A DNA stretch of 64,000 nt from Anaeromassilibacillus sp001305115 (lineage in GTDB: Bacteria; Bacillota; Clostridia; Oscillospirales; Acutalibacteraceae), in NCBI GenBank assembly GCA_042854365.1, contig AP031437.1:1364001-1428000 (forward strand). The letters run 5' to 3'. Position 1 is the stretch's first letter. The number at the start of each line of letters is the position of its first letter. Below are positions 51,351 through 59,509 of the stretch, one piece after another. Under the pieces are notes generated by a model. That model was not told the origin of the DNA. It saw nothing but the letters and a program-made list of their open reading frames with translations, and ran no database searches. Position numbers and translations under genes: made by a program.

Positions 51351-51526
51351 TCGGATTCCCGCCTTTTTGTCAAATTCATTGCGACCATTGTCGTATAAAA
51401 GATAGTATAACATATTTCTTAGGACAAGAGAAGAGATTGCCCGAAACAGCTTTCCATCCTCTCCCAATTGGTATATAATGAATAGGTGACAAGAATGGGA
51501 ACAGGAGTGGATCAAAGAAAACGCCT

Positions 51527-51970
51527 ATGAAAATTTTGGTGGATGCGGACGCTTGTCCGGTGAAGGAGATCATTGTAAAGCATGCCAAAACCTGTCGATT
51601 GCCCGTTGTAATGCTTTTGGATACCAGCCATATTCTGAACGATGGGTACAGTACCGTCATCACTGTGGATAAGGGACATGACAGTGCAGACCTTCGGTTG
51701 GCAAATCTTTTGGAGGCAGGAGACCTGGTAGTGACGCAAGACTTTGGTGTGGCAGCGTTGGCACTGGGAAAGCGTGCAAGAGCGATAAACCAAAACGGGA
51801 TGATTTATAACGACAGTAATATGGATCAACTTTTGTTCGAACGTCATCTGGGGCAGAAGGTCCGGCGGGCAGGGGGAAGAACGACTGGAGCCAAAAAACG
51901 TACACGCCAGGACGATGTGGATTTTGAGAGAGCGTTTGTGCGCCTATTACAAGAAATGGGAAATGAATAA
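51527..51970 (+). CDS. YaiI/YqxD family protein (DUF188)
   Basis: 147 residues; function unknown, with a PIN-like predicted nuclease fold. Family marks: ILVDADACPVKEII at the N-terminus, KGHDSADLRLANLLEAGDLVVTQDFGVA and GRTTGAKKRTRQDD near the end. The Asp residues in DADACP and TQD could bind metal. A weak ribosome binding site. MATE pump gene starts 12 bp later, probably cotranscribed. Confidence 0.9.
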   Translation: MKILVDADACPVKEIIVKHAKTCRLPVVMLLDTSHILNDGYSTVITVDKGHDSADLRLANLLEAGDLVVTQDFGVAALALGKRARAINQNGMIYNDSNMDQLLFERHLGQKVRRAGGRTTGAKKRTRQDDVDFERAFVRLLQEMGNE

Positions 51971-51982
51971 GGGGGATGCTTT

Positions 51983-53371
51983 TTGGCACAGTCGCAAACA
52001 AACCGATTGGGAGAGGAGCGCGTCGGCAAGTTGTTATTTCAGCTTGCTGTTCCCGCCATTACAGCGCAAATCATCAACGCACTTTATAATATTGTAGATC
52101 GAATTTATATAGGACATATTCCAGACATCGGCGCAACAGCTTTGACAGGGGTGGGAATCACATTTCCTATTATCTTGTTGATTGCCGCGTTTAGTTCATT
52201 GATTGGTATGGGCGGAGGCCCACGCGCATCGATCAAAATGGGAGAAGGCGATTATGCAGGGGCAGAACGTATTATGGGAAACTGCTTTGCCCTGCTGCTA
52301 GGAATTTCGGTTGTATTGACAGCGTTTTTCCTGCTTTTTCAGAGGCCGTTGCTCTTGCTATTCGGCGCTAGTGCGGACTCCTTGCCATACGCCATGCAAT
52401 ACATGACCATTTATGTCAGTGGGACGATCTTTGTTCAGTTGGCTTTGGGGCTGAACAGTTTTATTACAACCCAAGGATTTGCAAAGACCAGTATGTTTAC
52501 GGTTATAATCGGCGCTGGTCTGAACATTGTATTGGACCCGGTTTTTATTTTTGTGTTTCAAATGGGAGTACAAGGGGCCGCTGTTGCGACGGTTCTGTCA
52601 CAGGCTATTTCTTCGATTTGGGTTTTATGGTTTCTATTTGGAAAACGTACGATTCTAAAGCTTCGCCCCAAAAATTTTCGTCTTAACCATAAGATTGTCC
52701 TTCCGGTTTTGGCGCTAGGGCTTTCTCCATTTATTATGCAGGCAACAGAAAGTGCAGTTAATATCGTTTTAAATTCCTCGTTACAGCGTTATGGCGGCGA
52801 TACAGCGGTTGGTGCGATGACCATATGTAGCAGTGTTATGCAGGTAGCGTTTATGCCGTTGACGGGTCTGGCGCAGGGCGCACAGCCGATTGTCAGTTTT
52901 AATTTTGGAGCTAAACAGAACGACCGTGTAAAGAAGGCATTTCATCTATTGTTCCTATCTTCCATTGCTTTTTCTATGTTGTTCTGGTTGGCGCTCATGC
53001 TTTTTCCAAATGCATTTGTCCGCCTGTTTACCCCTGAGGTGGATTTGGCATCTTTTACCGCTTGGGCACTGCGTATTTATATGTCAATGTGTTTGGTCCT
53101 TGGGGTGCAGTGCTCTTGCCAGCAAACTTTTGTAGCGATTGGGCAGGCAAAGACATCGCTTTTCTTGGCATTGTTGCGCAAGGTATTCTTATTAATTCCC
53201 CTCATTCTGTTCCTTCCTCACTTTTTTGCAGACAAAGTATTAGGCGTATTTCTTGCTGAGCCAATTGCGGATTTTTTGGCAGCTACTACGACAGGACTGA
53301 TCTTTTTTATTCGCTTTCGAAGGTTGTTGGCCAAGAACCAGACAAAATCTACTGCAATTGAATCAATTTGA
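51983..53371 (+). CDS. MATE-family efflux transporter
   Basis: 462 residues, 12 membrane helices in two similar halves. Exports cationic compounds with Na+ or H+. First half: FQLAVPAITAQIINALYNIVDRIYIG; second half: PLTGLAQGAQPIVSFNFGAK. TTG start with AAGGGGG upstream. Closest in style to the MepA/DinF-like clostridial branch. No dedicated regulator adjoins it. Confidence 0.92.
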   Translation: MAQSQTNRLGEERVGKLLFQLAVPAITAQIINALYNIVDRIYIGHIPDIGATALTGVGITFPIILLIAAFSSLIGMGGGPRASIKMGEGDYAGAERIMGNCFALLLGISVVLTAFFLLFQRPLLLLFGASADSLPYAMQYMTIYVSGTIFVQLALGLNSFITTQGFAKTSMFTVIIGAGLNIVLDPVFIFVFQMGVQGAAVATVLSQAISSIWVLWFLFGKRTILKLRPKNFRLNHKIVLPVLALGLSPFIMQATESAVNIVLNSSLQRYGGDTAVGAMTICSSVMQVAFMPLTGLAQGAQPIVSFNFGAKQNDRVKKAFHLLFLSSIAFSMLFWLALMLFPNAFVRLFTPEVDLASFTAWALRIYMSMCLVLGVQCSCQQTFVAIGQAKTSLFLALLRKVFLLIPLILFLPHFFADKVLGVFLAEPIADFLAATTTGLIFFIRFRRLLAKNQTKSTAIESI

Positions 53372-53391
53372 TCGATTTGAGAACTCCACTT

Positions 53392-53416
53392 GCCACAGGG
53401 CCGGTGGAGTTTTTGT
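53392..53416 (+). terminator. Terminator after the first MATE gene
   Basis: 8-bp stem AACTCCAC/GTGGAGTT, short loop, TTT and G. Confidence 0.7.
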
Positions 53417-53489
53417 ATAAGAACATCTGTTATAAAAGAAAAAATCTTTTCACTTTTTGGAGATTTTATAGGAATAATAGTCGAAACAC

Positions 53490-53519
53490 TTGACAGAATG
53501 ATGAAAACGAGCCTATAAT
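53490..53519 (+). promoter_or_regulatory. Promoter of the FAD oxidoreductase gene
   Basis: TTGACA, 18-bp spacer, perfect TATAAT; about 43 bases before the start codon. Confidence 0.85.
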
Positions 53520-53568
53520 ACATTGTTTTGCCCACACATCGTCTGAACAAGAGTGAGGTTGATAAAAA

Positions 53569-54990
53569 ATGTTTGATTATGATTTATTGATTATTGGCGC
53601 CGGCCCTGCAGGTATTTTTACTGCGTTAGAGATGAACCGCCTGATGCCGGAAAAAAGGGTTCTGGTTGTCGATTCTGGGAGTAGTATTGACCGCCGGGCC
53701 TGTCCGGCGCGCACCAGTGGACAGTGTGCACACTGTAAGACCTGTAGCATTATGAATGGTTGGGCGGGAGCTGGAGCATTTTCGGATGGAAAGCTCTCTC
53801 TGTCAGAAGAAGTGGGGGGAAACCTAACAGACTATCTTCCGGTGGAGACGGTGCGCAACCTGATTCATTATGCGGATGAAATGTATCTGCATTTTGGAGC
53901 ACCGAAAAAAATCTATGGAAAAAGCGACAAGTTTGCAGAAGAGCTTGCTTATGAAGCGCATAAGGAAAATATCCAGTTGATTCCCTGCCCTGTTCGGCAT
54001 ATGGGAACAGAATATTCCTTTGAAGTGCTGCGTGCCATGTATCAATATCTTTCTGCTTGTCCAAATTTCACATTCTGGGAACATACGACAGCGGATACCC
54101 TGTTGGTAGAAGGAGAAACGGTTCAGGGAGCCTGGTTGAATATGCCCGATGGAGAGCGCAAGTTAATTCGTGCGCCCTATGTGATTGCCGCCCCGGGGCG
54201 CGGGGGAGCAGAGTGGTTACATGGAATTGCACAGCAGAATGGCCTTTCTACTAAGAATAATGCAGTGGACATCGGTGTGCGGGTCGAAGTACCAAATGCA
54301 GTCATGGACCGTCTTACAAAGCATCTATACGAAGCGAAACTTGTCTACTACTCGGACACCTTTGAAAACAAGGTGAGAACCTTCTGCATGAACCCTGGAG
54401 GGATTGTCAGCGAGGAACACTATGACGGGGAGGATGGTGGAATCGCTGTGGTGAATGGCCATTCATATGCGGATGAAGATAAACGCACCGAAAATACCAA
54501 TTTTGCGATGTTGGTTTCTACTGAATTTACAGAACCGTTTCACCAGCCGATTGAGTATGGCCGTTATATTGCTCAACTTGGAAATATGCTGACCGGTGGG
54601 GGAATTATGGTACAGCGGTTGGGAGATCTGCTCAAAGGGCGCAGAACCGATGCCTCGCGCCTAAAAAAATCAACTACGGTTCCAACTTTAAAGAACGCGG
54701 TGCCTGGAGATCTTTCCTTTGTTTTACCGCACCGGCATCTTACCAGCATTGTAGAGGCGCTACAAGCATTTGACAAGCTGGCTCCGGGACTATACTCAAA
54801 AAATACGCTGCTGTATGGCGTAGAGGTCAAATTCTATTCTTCTAAGATTGCGGTAAACACCCATTTTGAGACGGAGGTTAAAAATCTATATGCTATTGGC
54901 GACGGTGCTGGAATTACTCGCGGGTTAATGCAAGCCTCCGTGAGCGGTGTTGTGGTGGCGCGCGATATAGCATCCAAAGGAAAGGTTTAA
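53569..54990 (+). CDS. FAD-dependent oxidoreductase (COG2509-like)
   Basis: 473 residues. N-terminal dinucleotide-binding DLLIIGAGPAGIFTALEM with VVDSGS; C-terminal FAD segment LYAIGDGAGITRGLMQASVSG. A cysteine-rich loop near 45-60 (CPARTSGQCAHCKTC, then SIMNGWAGAGAFSDGKL) is typical of this uncharacterised dehydrogenase group. Substrate unknown. The protein has no membrane segment. The P-loop gene follows after 79 bp without an obvious terminator, so they may share a transcript. Confidence 0.85.
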   Translation: MFDYDLLIIGAGPAGIFTALEMNRLMPEKRVLVVDSGSSIDRRACPARTSGQCAHCKTCSIMNGWAGAGAFSDGKLSLSEEVGGNLTDYLPVETVRNLIHYADEMYLHFGAPKKIYGKSDKFAEELAYEAHKENIQLIPCPVRHMGTEYSFEVLRAMYQYLSACPNFTFWEHTTADTLLVEGETVQGAWLNMPDGERKLIRAPYVIAAPGRGGAEWLHGIAQQNGLSTKNNAVDIGVRVEVPNAVMDRLTKHLYEAKLVYYSDTFENKVRTFCMNPGGIVSEEHYDGEDGGIAVVNGHSYADEDKRTENTNFAMLVSTEFTEPFHQPIEYGRYIAQLGNMLTGGGIMVQRLGDLLKGRRTDASRLKKSTTVPTLKNAVPGDLSFVLPHRHLTSIVEALQAFDKLAPGLYSKNTLLYGVEVKFYSSKIAVNTHFETEVKNLYAIGDGAGITRGLMQASVSGVVVARDIASKGKV

Positions 54991-55069
54991 AAGATGGATA
55001 TTTCCTTTTTTCGGACCATACAATAGAAAGTGGAAAAAATACAATATATGGTGGGAAAGGGGAATCTTT

Positions 55070-56083
55070 ATGCAAAGGCAGGCAATTCATTACTTTGTAA
55101 ATAGCAATAGTTCGCGTGGATATGTCAGTTTTTATGAATCAAATTTTGGAGGATTGGATCGGGTGGTTCCCCTGCATGGTTACCCGCAAAAGCCGCTGCA
55201 GGAGCTCTTGGAGGATATTTGCAATTATGCGGCAGAGCAGAAGCAACGGACAGAGCTCATTCACAACTGTTTGGACAATACCTTGGAAGGTGTGATTTTG
55301 CCAGACCTTTCTGCCGGTGTAATTCATATTCCATTCTATGCAGAAAACAATGGGCTGAATCTGCTGGAGGACTATAATATTCGTCAGATGCGAGAGGCAC
55401 TGGGGGAGGCTCATGGGTATTTTGCTGCAGCATTACGCATACACGATGCGTGGGAAAAGGTTTACATCGAAAAAATGGACTTTCAAGCAGCTGATGAACT
55501 CGCGAAGAAGACAGAGGATCGTCTGATCGGTGACCGTCATACAGAAAAGAAGGGGCATGCTGTAGACCGCTATTTTGGTGCGGCTACGATCAATGGTTCC
55601 TTTGACTATATTGCCAATCTCACACAATGTCTAGGGAAGCGATATTTTATCAAGGGGCGGCCGGGGACAGGCAAATCTACCTTGTTGAAAAGATTGGTAA
55701 AAAAAGCCGTGTGTGCAGGTTTTGAAGTAGAAGTATATCATTGTGCGTTTGATCCACAGAGCCTGGATATGTTAGTTGTTCGGGAATTGGACTTCTGTAT
55801 TTTTGACAGCACCTCACCGCATGAATATTTTCCTTCTCTACCGACAGATGAGATTATTGATGTCTATGAGGTGGCTGTAGAGCCGGGGACGGATGAACAG
55901 AATGCCGGCAAATTGACTCAGTTCCGGCATGACTATAAAGAACAGGTGGGAATGGCAACAGAAAAATTACGCTTGGCAAAGGAATCTTACGATCGTGCAC
56001 AGCAGACCCATCTTTCACGCTTGGATGAGGCTGTCTGTAAAAAGACCATCGAGGAGATTCGCTCAGCTTTATTTCAAAAATAA
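55070..56083 (+). CDS. Tandem P-loop NTPase-like protein with degenerate first domain
   Basis: 337 residues. The chain is an internal duplication. C-terminal half: KRYFIKGRPGTGKSTLLKRL with an intact Walker A (196-204), then VYHCAFDPQSLDMLVVREL and FDSTSPHEYFPS. N-terminal half has the matching order RVVPLHGYPQKPLQELLEDI, ELIHNCLDNTLEGVILPDL and GVIHIPFYAE, but positions 37-44 (GYPQKPLQ) no longer form a P-loop. It resembles the family I recall as PRK06851 in spore-forming Firmicutes, usually with two intact loops; that recall is not verified here. Role unknown. Confidence 0.75.
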   Translation: MQRQAIHYFVNSNSSRGYVSFYESNFGGLDRVVPLHGYPQKPLQELLEDICNYAAEQKQRTELIHNCLDNTLEGVILPDLSAGVIHIPFYAENNGLNLLEDYNIRQMREALGEAHGYFAAALRIHDAWEKVYIEKMDFQAADELAKKTEDRLIGDRHTEKKGHAVDRYFGAATINGSFDYIANLTQCLGKRYFIKGRPGTGKSTLLKRLVKKAVCAGFEVEVYHCAFDPQSLDMLVVRELDFCIFDSTSPHEYFPSLPTDEIIDVYEVAVEPGTDEQNAGKLTQFRHDYKEQVGMATEKLRLAKESYDRAQQTHLSRLDEAVCKKTIEEIRSALFQK

Positions 56084-56095
56084 TATTTCGAACAT

Positions 56096-56139
56096 AAAAA
56101 GCGATACGCCCTATTGCCAGGGCGTATCGCTTTTTTAAT
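56096..56139 (+). terminator. Terminator after the P-loop gene
   Basis: Perfect 17-bp stem with AAAAAGCGATACGCCCT as its left arm, a 6-base loop and a run of six Ts. Confidence 0.9.
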
Positions 56140-56156
56140 CTGCTTTAGCGAAACGA

Positions 56157-56214
56157 GAACCCCCGGCAAATGAACTGTACCGAACGAAAAGGACAGTTCA
56201 TTTGCCGGGGGTTC
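56157..56214. repeat. 22-bp perfect inverted repeat between convergent genes
   Basis: Arms at 56157-56178 and 56193-56214 (starting GAACCCCCGGCAAATG) with a 14-base loop. It begins 8 bp after the merR-type gene stop on the minus strand. No T-run follows on either strand, so it is not a standard terminator. The neighbouring terminator lies only 18 bp away. Confidence 0.85.
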
Positions 56215-56221
56215 TGACGAT

Positions 56222-57052
56222 CTAATCGGCAATGGGAATAGAGATCTTTGTAAGAAAATCGCGGCAATCTGGACTGGTGATTTCATCCAATAAGTTGTCC
56301 TCGTAGGAATACGGCTGAATCAAAAGTCCATTCTGTCGAATAAACAAGGTTAAGCGCTCATATGCCTCTGTAATCGTATCGTAGTCCCCTTTATGGTAAG
56401 CAACAACATAGGTTCCAGCGGTACGGCGATGCGTTGAAAGATGGGAAAGCTCGTGGGGAACCTGTGTGTAAAAAAAATAGGTACAGTCTGTATAATTACA
56501 ATCTAAAAATGCTTCCCATTTTACCATTGTACCATTTGAGTGGCCTCGAAACAGTTTTTCGTTGTTGCACAGATTCAAATATTCGGTCAGAATGGGCAGA
56601 TATTCCTGTTCTTCCCAACTCTTCATCGGTTGGCTTAGAACCAACTGTCCTTCCGCTTGTTGTTCCAGAGAAATCTTTTGGAAATCGACCTCTAGCGCAT
56701 GACGTGTAATGGCGATCTTATTTTTCATCATCTGACGTATCTGTTCCAGATTTTGAAGCGTTTCTTCCAACTCTTCTTTTTGGCGTTCAAATAGACGAAT
56801 GAACGTATGCGGGCTACGCCCATCTAAGTAGGATTTTATTTCTTGAATCGGGGTTCCCATCTCACGTAGAGTGGCAATCACATGGAATGTCTCCAACTGT
56901 GGATAGGTATAGACGCGATATCCGTTTTCTAAGATTCGTTCTGGTTTGAAAATTCCAACGCGATCGTAATAGAGGAGTGTCTGTTTACTTACCCCACAAA
57001 GCCTTGCAAATTCTCCGGTCGAAAAGACCCATTCTGTATTTTTTTCCATCAT
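56222..57052 (-). CDS. MerR-family regulator, BmrR type
   Basis: 276 residues. N-terminal winged helix (FSTGEFARLCGVSKQTLLYYDR, VGIFKPERILENGYRVYTYP), a coiled-coil dimer helix about 80-125 and a C-terminal effector-binding (GyrI-like) domain of about 150 residues (GTYVVAYHKGDYDTITEAYERL). Such proteins bind drugs and activate efflux genes. Divergent from a MATE gene, with its operator inside the MATE promoter. Confidence 0.9.
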   Translation of the reverse strand: MMEKNTEWVFSTGEFARLCGVSKQTLLYYDRVGIFKPERILENGYRVYTYPQLETFHVIATLREMGTPIQEIKSYLDGRSPHTFIRLFERQKEELEETLQNLEQIRQMMKNKIAITRHALEVDFQKISLEQQAEGQLVLSQPMKSWEEQEYLPILTEYLNLCNNEKLFRGHSNGTMVKWEAFLDCNYTDCTYFFYTQVPHELSHLSTHRRTAGTYVVAYHKGDYDTITEAYERLTLFIRQNGLLIQPYSYEDNLLDEITSPDCRDFLTKISIPIAD

Positions 57053-57066
57053 TTTAAAAAATCCTC

Positions 57067-57097
57067 TTGACTATATAGTTACTATATACTTTATCAT
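57067..57097 (+). promoter_or_regulatory. MerR-type promoter and operator of the second MATE gene
   Basis: TTGACT and TATCAT are 19 bp apart, the over-long spacer that MerR proteins correct by DNA distortion. The spacer holds the perfect palindrome TATATAGT-T-ACTATATA (57072-57088). Confidence 0.85.
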
Positions 57098-57143
57098 AAA
57101 GAGTATCGGGTTGCAAATCAATAAGAAAGGAGATGTTTTTCAA

Positions 57144-58547
57144 ATGAATTCATTGGCAAGGGAGTTTCGCTTTTTCTCCTTGCTTCGATTTGCATTGCCC
57201 ACTATCGTAATGATGCTGGTCCTTTCCTTTTATACCATTGTGGATGGCATTTTTGTTGCGCGGTTTGTGGGTTCAAATGCATTGTCGTCGATTAATATTT
57301 CCATGCCGTTAATCAACATCATTGCGGGAATTGGAATTATGTTTGCGACAGGTGGTAGCGCAATTGTAGCAAAGGAGATGGGAGAGGGCAAGGAGGAACA
57401 TGCACGGAAACATTTTACATTGATTGTTCTGGCTTCCACTTTTGTGGGCGTTCTATTTTTGCTTGTTGGCCTTTTCTTTACAGGCCCAATTGTCCGTGCA
57501 CTTGGAGCGACAGAGGTGTTGTACGACGATTGTTACGTTTACTCGTATATCTGCCTGCTGTTTGCACCAGCCAACATTATAAAGTGCCTGTTTGATTATT
57601 TTATGGTGACAGCGGGCAAGCCGCAGTTGGGATTGTTAAACAGCGTGCTCGGCGGAATCATCAATATTGTTTTAGATTATGTTTTTATTGTACCCATGAA
57701 TATGGGGGTGGCCGGGGCTGCCATCGCTACAGGCCTGGGACAGTTGTTGCCAGCGGTTATTGGGATTTTTTACTTTTTATTTGGAAAGAATACACTGCAT
57801 TTTCAAAAGCCAGTATTTGCAGGGAAGATGTTGGCGCACTGTTGCGTCAATGGTGCTTCCGAGATGGTTACCAATTTATCTATGGGGATTACCACTTTCC
57901 TGTTTAATATGGCCATGCTGCATTACCTTGGAGAAAATGGTGTTGCCGCCATTACCATCGTCCTCTATGCGCAGTTCCTGATGGTTTCCATTTTTCTGGG
58001 CTTTACTTCGGGGGTGGCACCCATCATCAGCTTCCACTATGGGGCGCAGAACTGGAAACAGGAGCACCGGATCATTCGATATTGCTACGTCTTTATTGTC
58101 GTTTCCTCGGTGATCATTCTAGTGTTGTCCTATATCTTTGCACCGTTTTTGATGGGAATTTTTTCACCACAGGGTACAGAGGTCTACGAGATCGCTCTGC
58201 ATGGATTTTATCTCTTTGCAGTGAGTTTCTTGCTAGTGGGGGTCAATATCTTTGCCTCGGGGATGTTTACTGCATTTTCCAACGGTGTGATTTCCGGCTT
58301 TCTGTCCCTTCTGCGCACACTGGTCTTTGTGGTACTTGGCATTGTTTTATTGCCATGGATATGGGATCTGGACGGCGTTTGGTTGACCATTCCGGCAGCC
58401 GAACTCGGCGCGATTCTTTTCTCTCTGTTCCTGACCTGGAAATACCGCTTTCGGTACGGCTACGGAAGTGGGGCGGAACGCTTCAAGAGGGAAGAGCAGG
58501 AGAAAGAGTATCCGACTGGAAAGCTGGATCAATCGTACGATTCCTAG
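57144..58547 (+). CDS. MATE-family multidrug efflux transporter
   Basis: 467 residues, 12 membrane helices. Seen: FALPTIVMMLVLSFYTIVDGIFVARFVGSNALSSINI and, in the second half, FTSGVAPIISFHYGAQ. Start 57144 has AAAGGAG upstream; the TTG at 57111 would lie almost at the transcript start. Expression is expected to respond to the BmrR-type regulator, so drugs or toxic cations are probable inducers and substrates. It differs clearly from the other MATE pump 5 kb upstream, so the two are not a recent duplication. Confidence 0.93.
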   Translation: MNSLAREFRFFSLLRFALPTIVMMLVLSFYTIVDGIFVARFVGSNALSSINISMPLINIIAGIGIMFATGGSAIVAKEMGEGKEEHARKHFTLIVLASTFVGVLFLLVGLFFTGPIVRALGATEVLYDDCYVYSYICLLFAPANIIKCLFDYFMVTAGKPQLGLLNSVLGGIINIVLDYVFIVPMNMGVAGAAIATGLGQLLPAVIGIFYFLFGKNTLHFQKPVFAGKMLAHCCVNGASEMVTNLSMGITTFLFNMAMLHYLGENGVAAITIVLYAQFLMVSIFLGFTSGVAPIISFHYGAQNWKQEHRIIRYCYVFIVVSSVIILVLSYIFAPFLMGIFSPQGTEVYEIALHGFYLFAVSFLLVGVNIFASGMFTAFSNGVISGFLSLLRTLVFVVLGIVLLPWIWDLDGVWLTIPAAELGAILFSLFLTWKYRFRYGYGSGAERFKREEQEKEYPTGKLDQSYDS

Positions 58548-58571
58548 TTTTTGATTAAATATAAAGAAAAA

Positions 58572-58613
58572 CCGGATGGAATCCAGAAGCATTCTGGTCC
58601 ATCCGGCTTTTTT
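58572..58613. terminator. Bidirectional terminator after the second MATE gene
   Basis: Stems CCGGATGGA/TCCATCCGG and CCAGAA/TTCTGG stack around a GCA loop, with T-runs on both strands. It serves the MATE gene and the convergent hypothetical gene. Confidence 0.85.
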
Positions 58614-58617
58614 ATCT

Positions 58618-58914
58618 TTATTCTGCCAACGCTCTGGTAAGCCAGGCATCCGCAATATCCATTGCGAGGTACAAGCCTTCTTTCTCACTGGTCTTGACAA
58701 TTTGCTTACGTGCGCGGATATTAGGGTCGGTATACATCAACTGTACCGTCACACGGTCCGCAACGTCCATATCTTGTACTTTTTTCTTGCTCTTAATTTC
58801 GAGTTTCACGACGTATTTATCCTTCATGCTGCCGTAATAAATCACATCGCCACACCGAACAAGCGGTTTTCCCTTATAAGTCGGGAATTTCGGCTGATCC
58901 TTCTTTTCACTCAT
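58618..58914 (-). CDS. Conserved hypothetical protein, 98 residues
   Basis: No named domain. Sequence starts MSEKKDQPKFPTYKGKPLVR and has a beta-rich core (CGDVIYYGSMKDKYVVKLEI; RVTVQLMYTDPNI) and a C-terminal helix (EKEGLYLAMDIADAWLTRAL). I recall close relatives in gut Oscillospiraceae, all uncharacterised; this is memory, not a search. Start 58914 is chosen because AGAGGA lies at a better distance than for the ATG at 58926. It is 49 bp after ireB on the same strand. Confidence 0.75.
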   Translation of the reverse strand: MSEKKDQPKFPTYKGKPLVRCGDVIYYGSMKDKYVVKLEIKSKKKVQDMDVADRVTVQLMYTDPNIRARKQIVKTSEKEGLYLAMDIADAWLTRALAE

Positions 58915-58963
58915 AGCTGCAACCATCCTCTTCGATTCGTATTAATATCATTCGTACGGTGAT

Positions 58964-59212
58964 TTACTCGCCCAGATAGGATTTCAGCAATACCTGAAGC
59001 AGTTCATCGCGGTCAATTCTTCGAATCAAACTGCGTGCATTGTTGTGTGTGGTAATGTACGTGGGATCTTCTGATAAGATATAGCCGACTAACTGGCTGA
59101 TCGGATTATATCCCTTTTCTTTAAGGGCGTCATATACGATCGTAAGAATTTGCTTGATATCATCCTCGCGATTCTGGCCAAGAGAAAAGGTCATCGTCTT
59201 ATCGTCAAACAT
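58964..59212 (-). CDS. ireB: IreB family regulatory phosphoprotein (UPF0297)
   Basis: 82 residues: TMTFSLGQNREDDIKQILTI, YNPISQLVGYILSEDPTYIT and HNNARSLIRRIDRDELL are the full family pattern. In Enterococcus IreB is phosphorylated by the Ser/Thr kinase IreK and affects cephalosporin tolerance; in clostridia it is usually next to ruvX-yqgF and DUF1292 genes, which are absent here. TTGGAGGTG precedes the ATG. Confidence 0.93.
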   Translation of the reverse strand: MFDDKTMTFSLGQNREDDIKQILTIVYDALKEKGYNPISQLVGYILSEDPTYITTHNNARSLIRRIDRDELLQVLLKSYLGE

Positions 59213-59303
59213 GGAAACACCTCCAATGGTTCATACTTTCATCCTTGCATAAAACAGGGAATTTATGCAACGTGCACCGAAAACACAATGATATTTATAA
59301 TAT

Positions 59304-59332
59304 ATAATACCGCATATAGCCCATGATTTCAA
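59304..59332 (-). promoter_or_regulatory. Promoter of ireB
   Basis: TTGAAA, 17-bp spacer, TATTAT on the minus strand; leader of about 85 bases. Confidence 0.65.
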
Positions 59333-59453
59333 GAATTAATTTATGAACAATTGCTGAATCCTATATACACGATCAGGTTGGCATGTGGAAGGATTGCCGC
59401 ATAGGAAAAAACGCAGAAGCGTAAACCGGACAATTTTAACGAAAAAGTAGGGA

Positions 59454-59488
59454 AAAGGGCCCATGTGTATTTTACACATGGGCCCTTT
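59454..59488 (-). terminator. Terminator after pheT
   Basis: Perfect 16-bp stem AAAGGGCCCATGTGTA/TACACATGGGCCCTTT with a TTT loop, 22 bp after the pheT stop. Confidence 0.85.
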
Positions 59489-59509
59489 GACTCTTTTTAT
59501 CGCTAAGAA

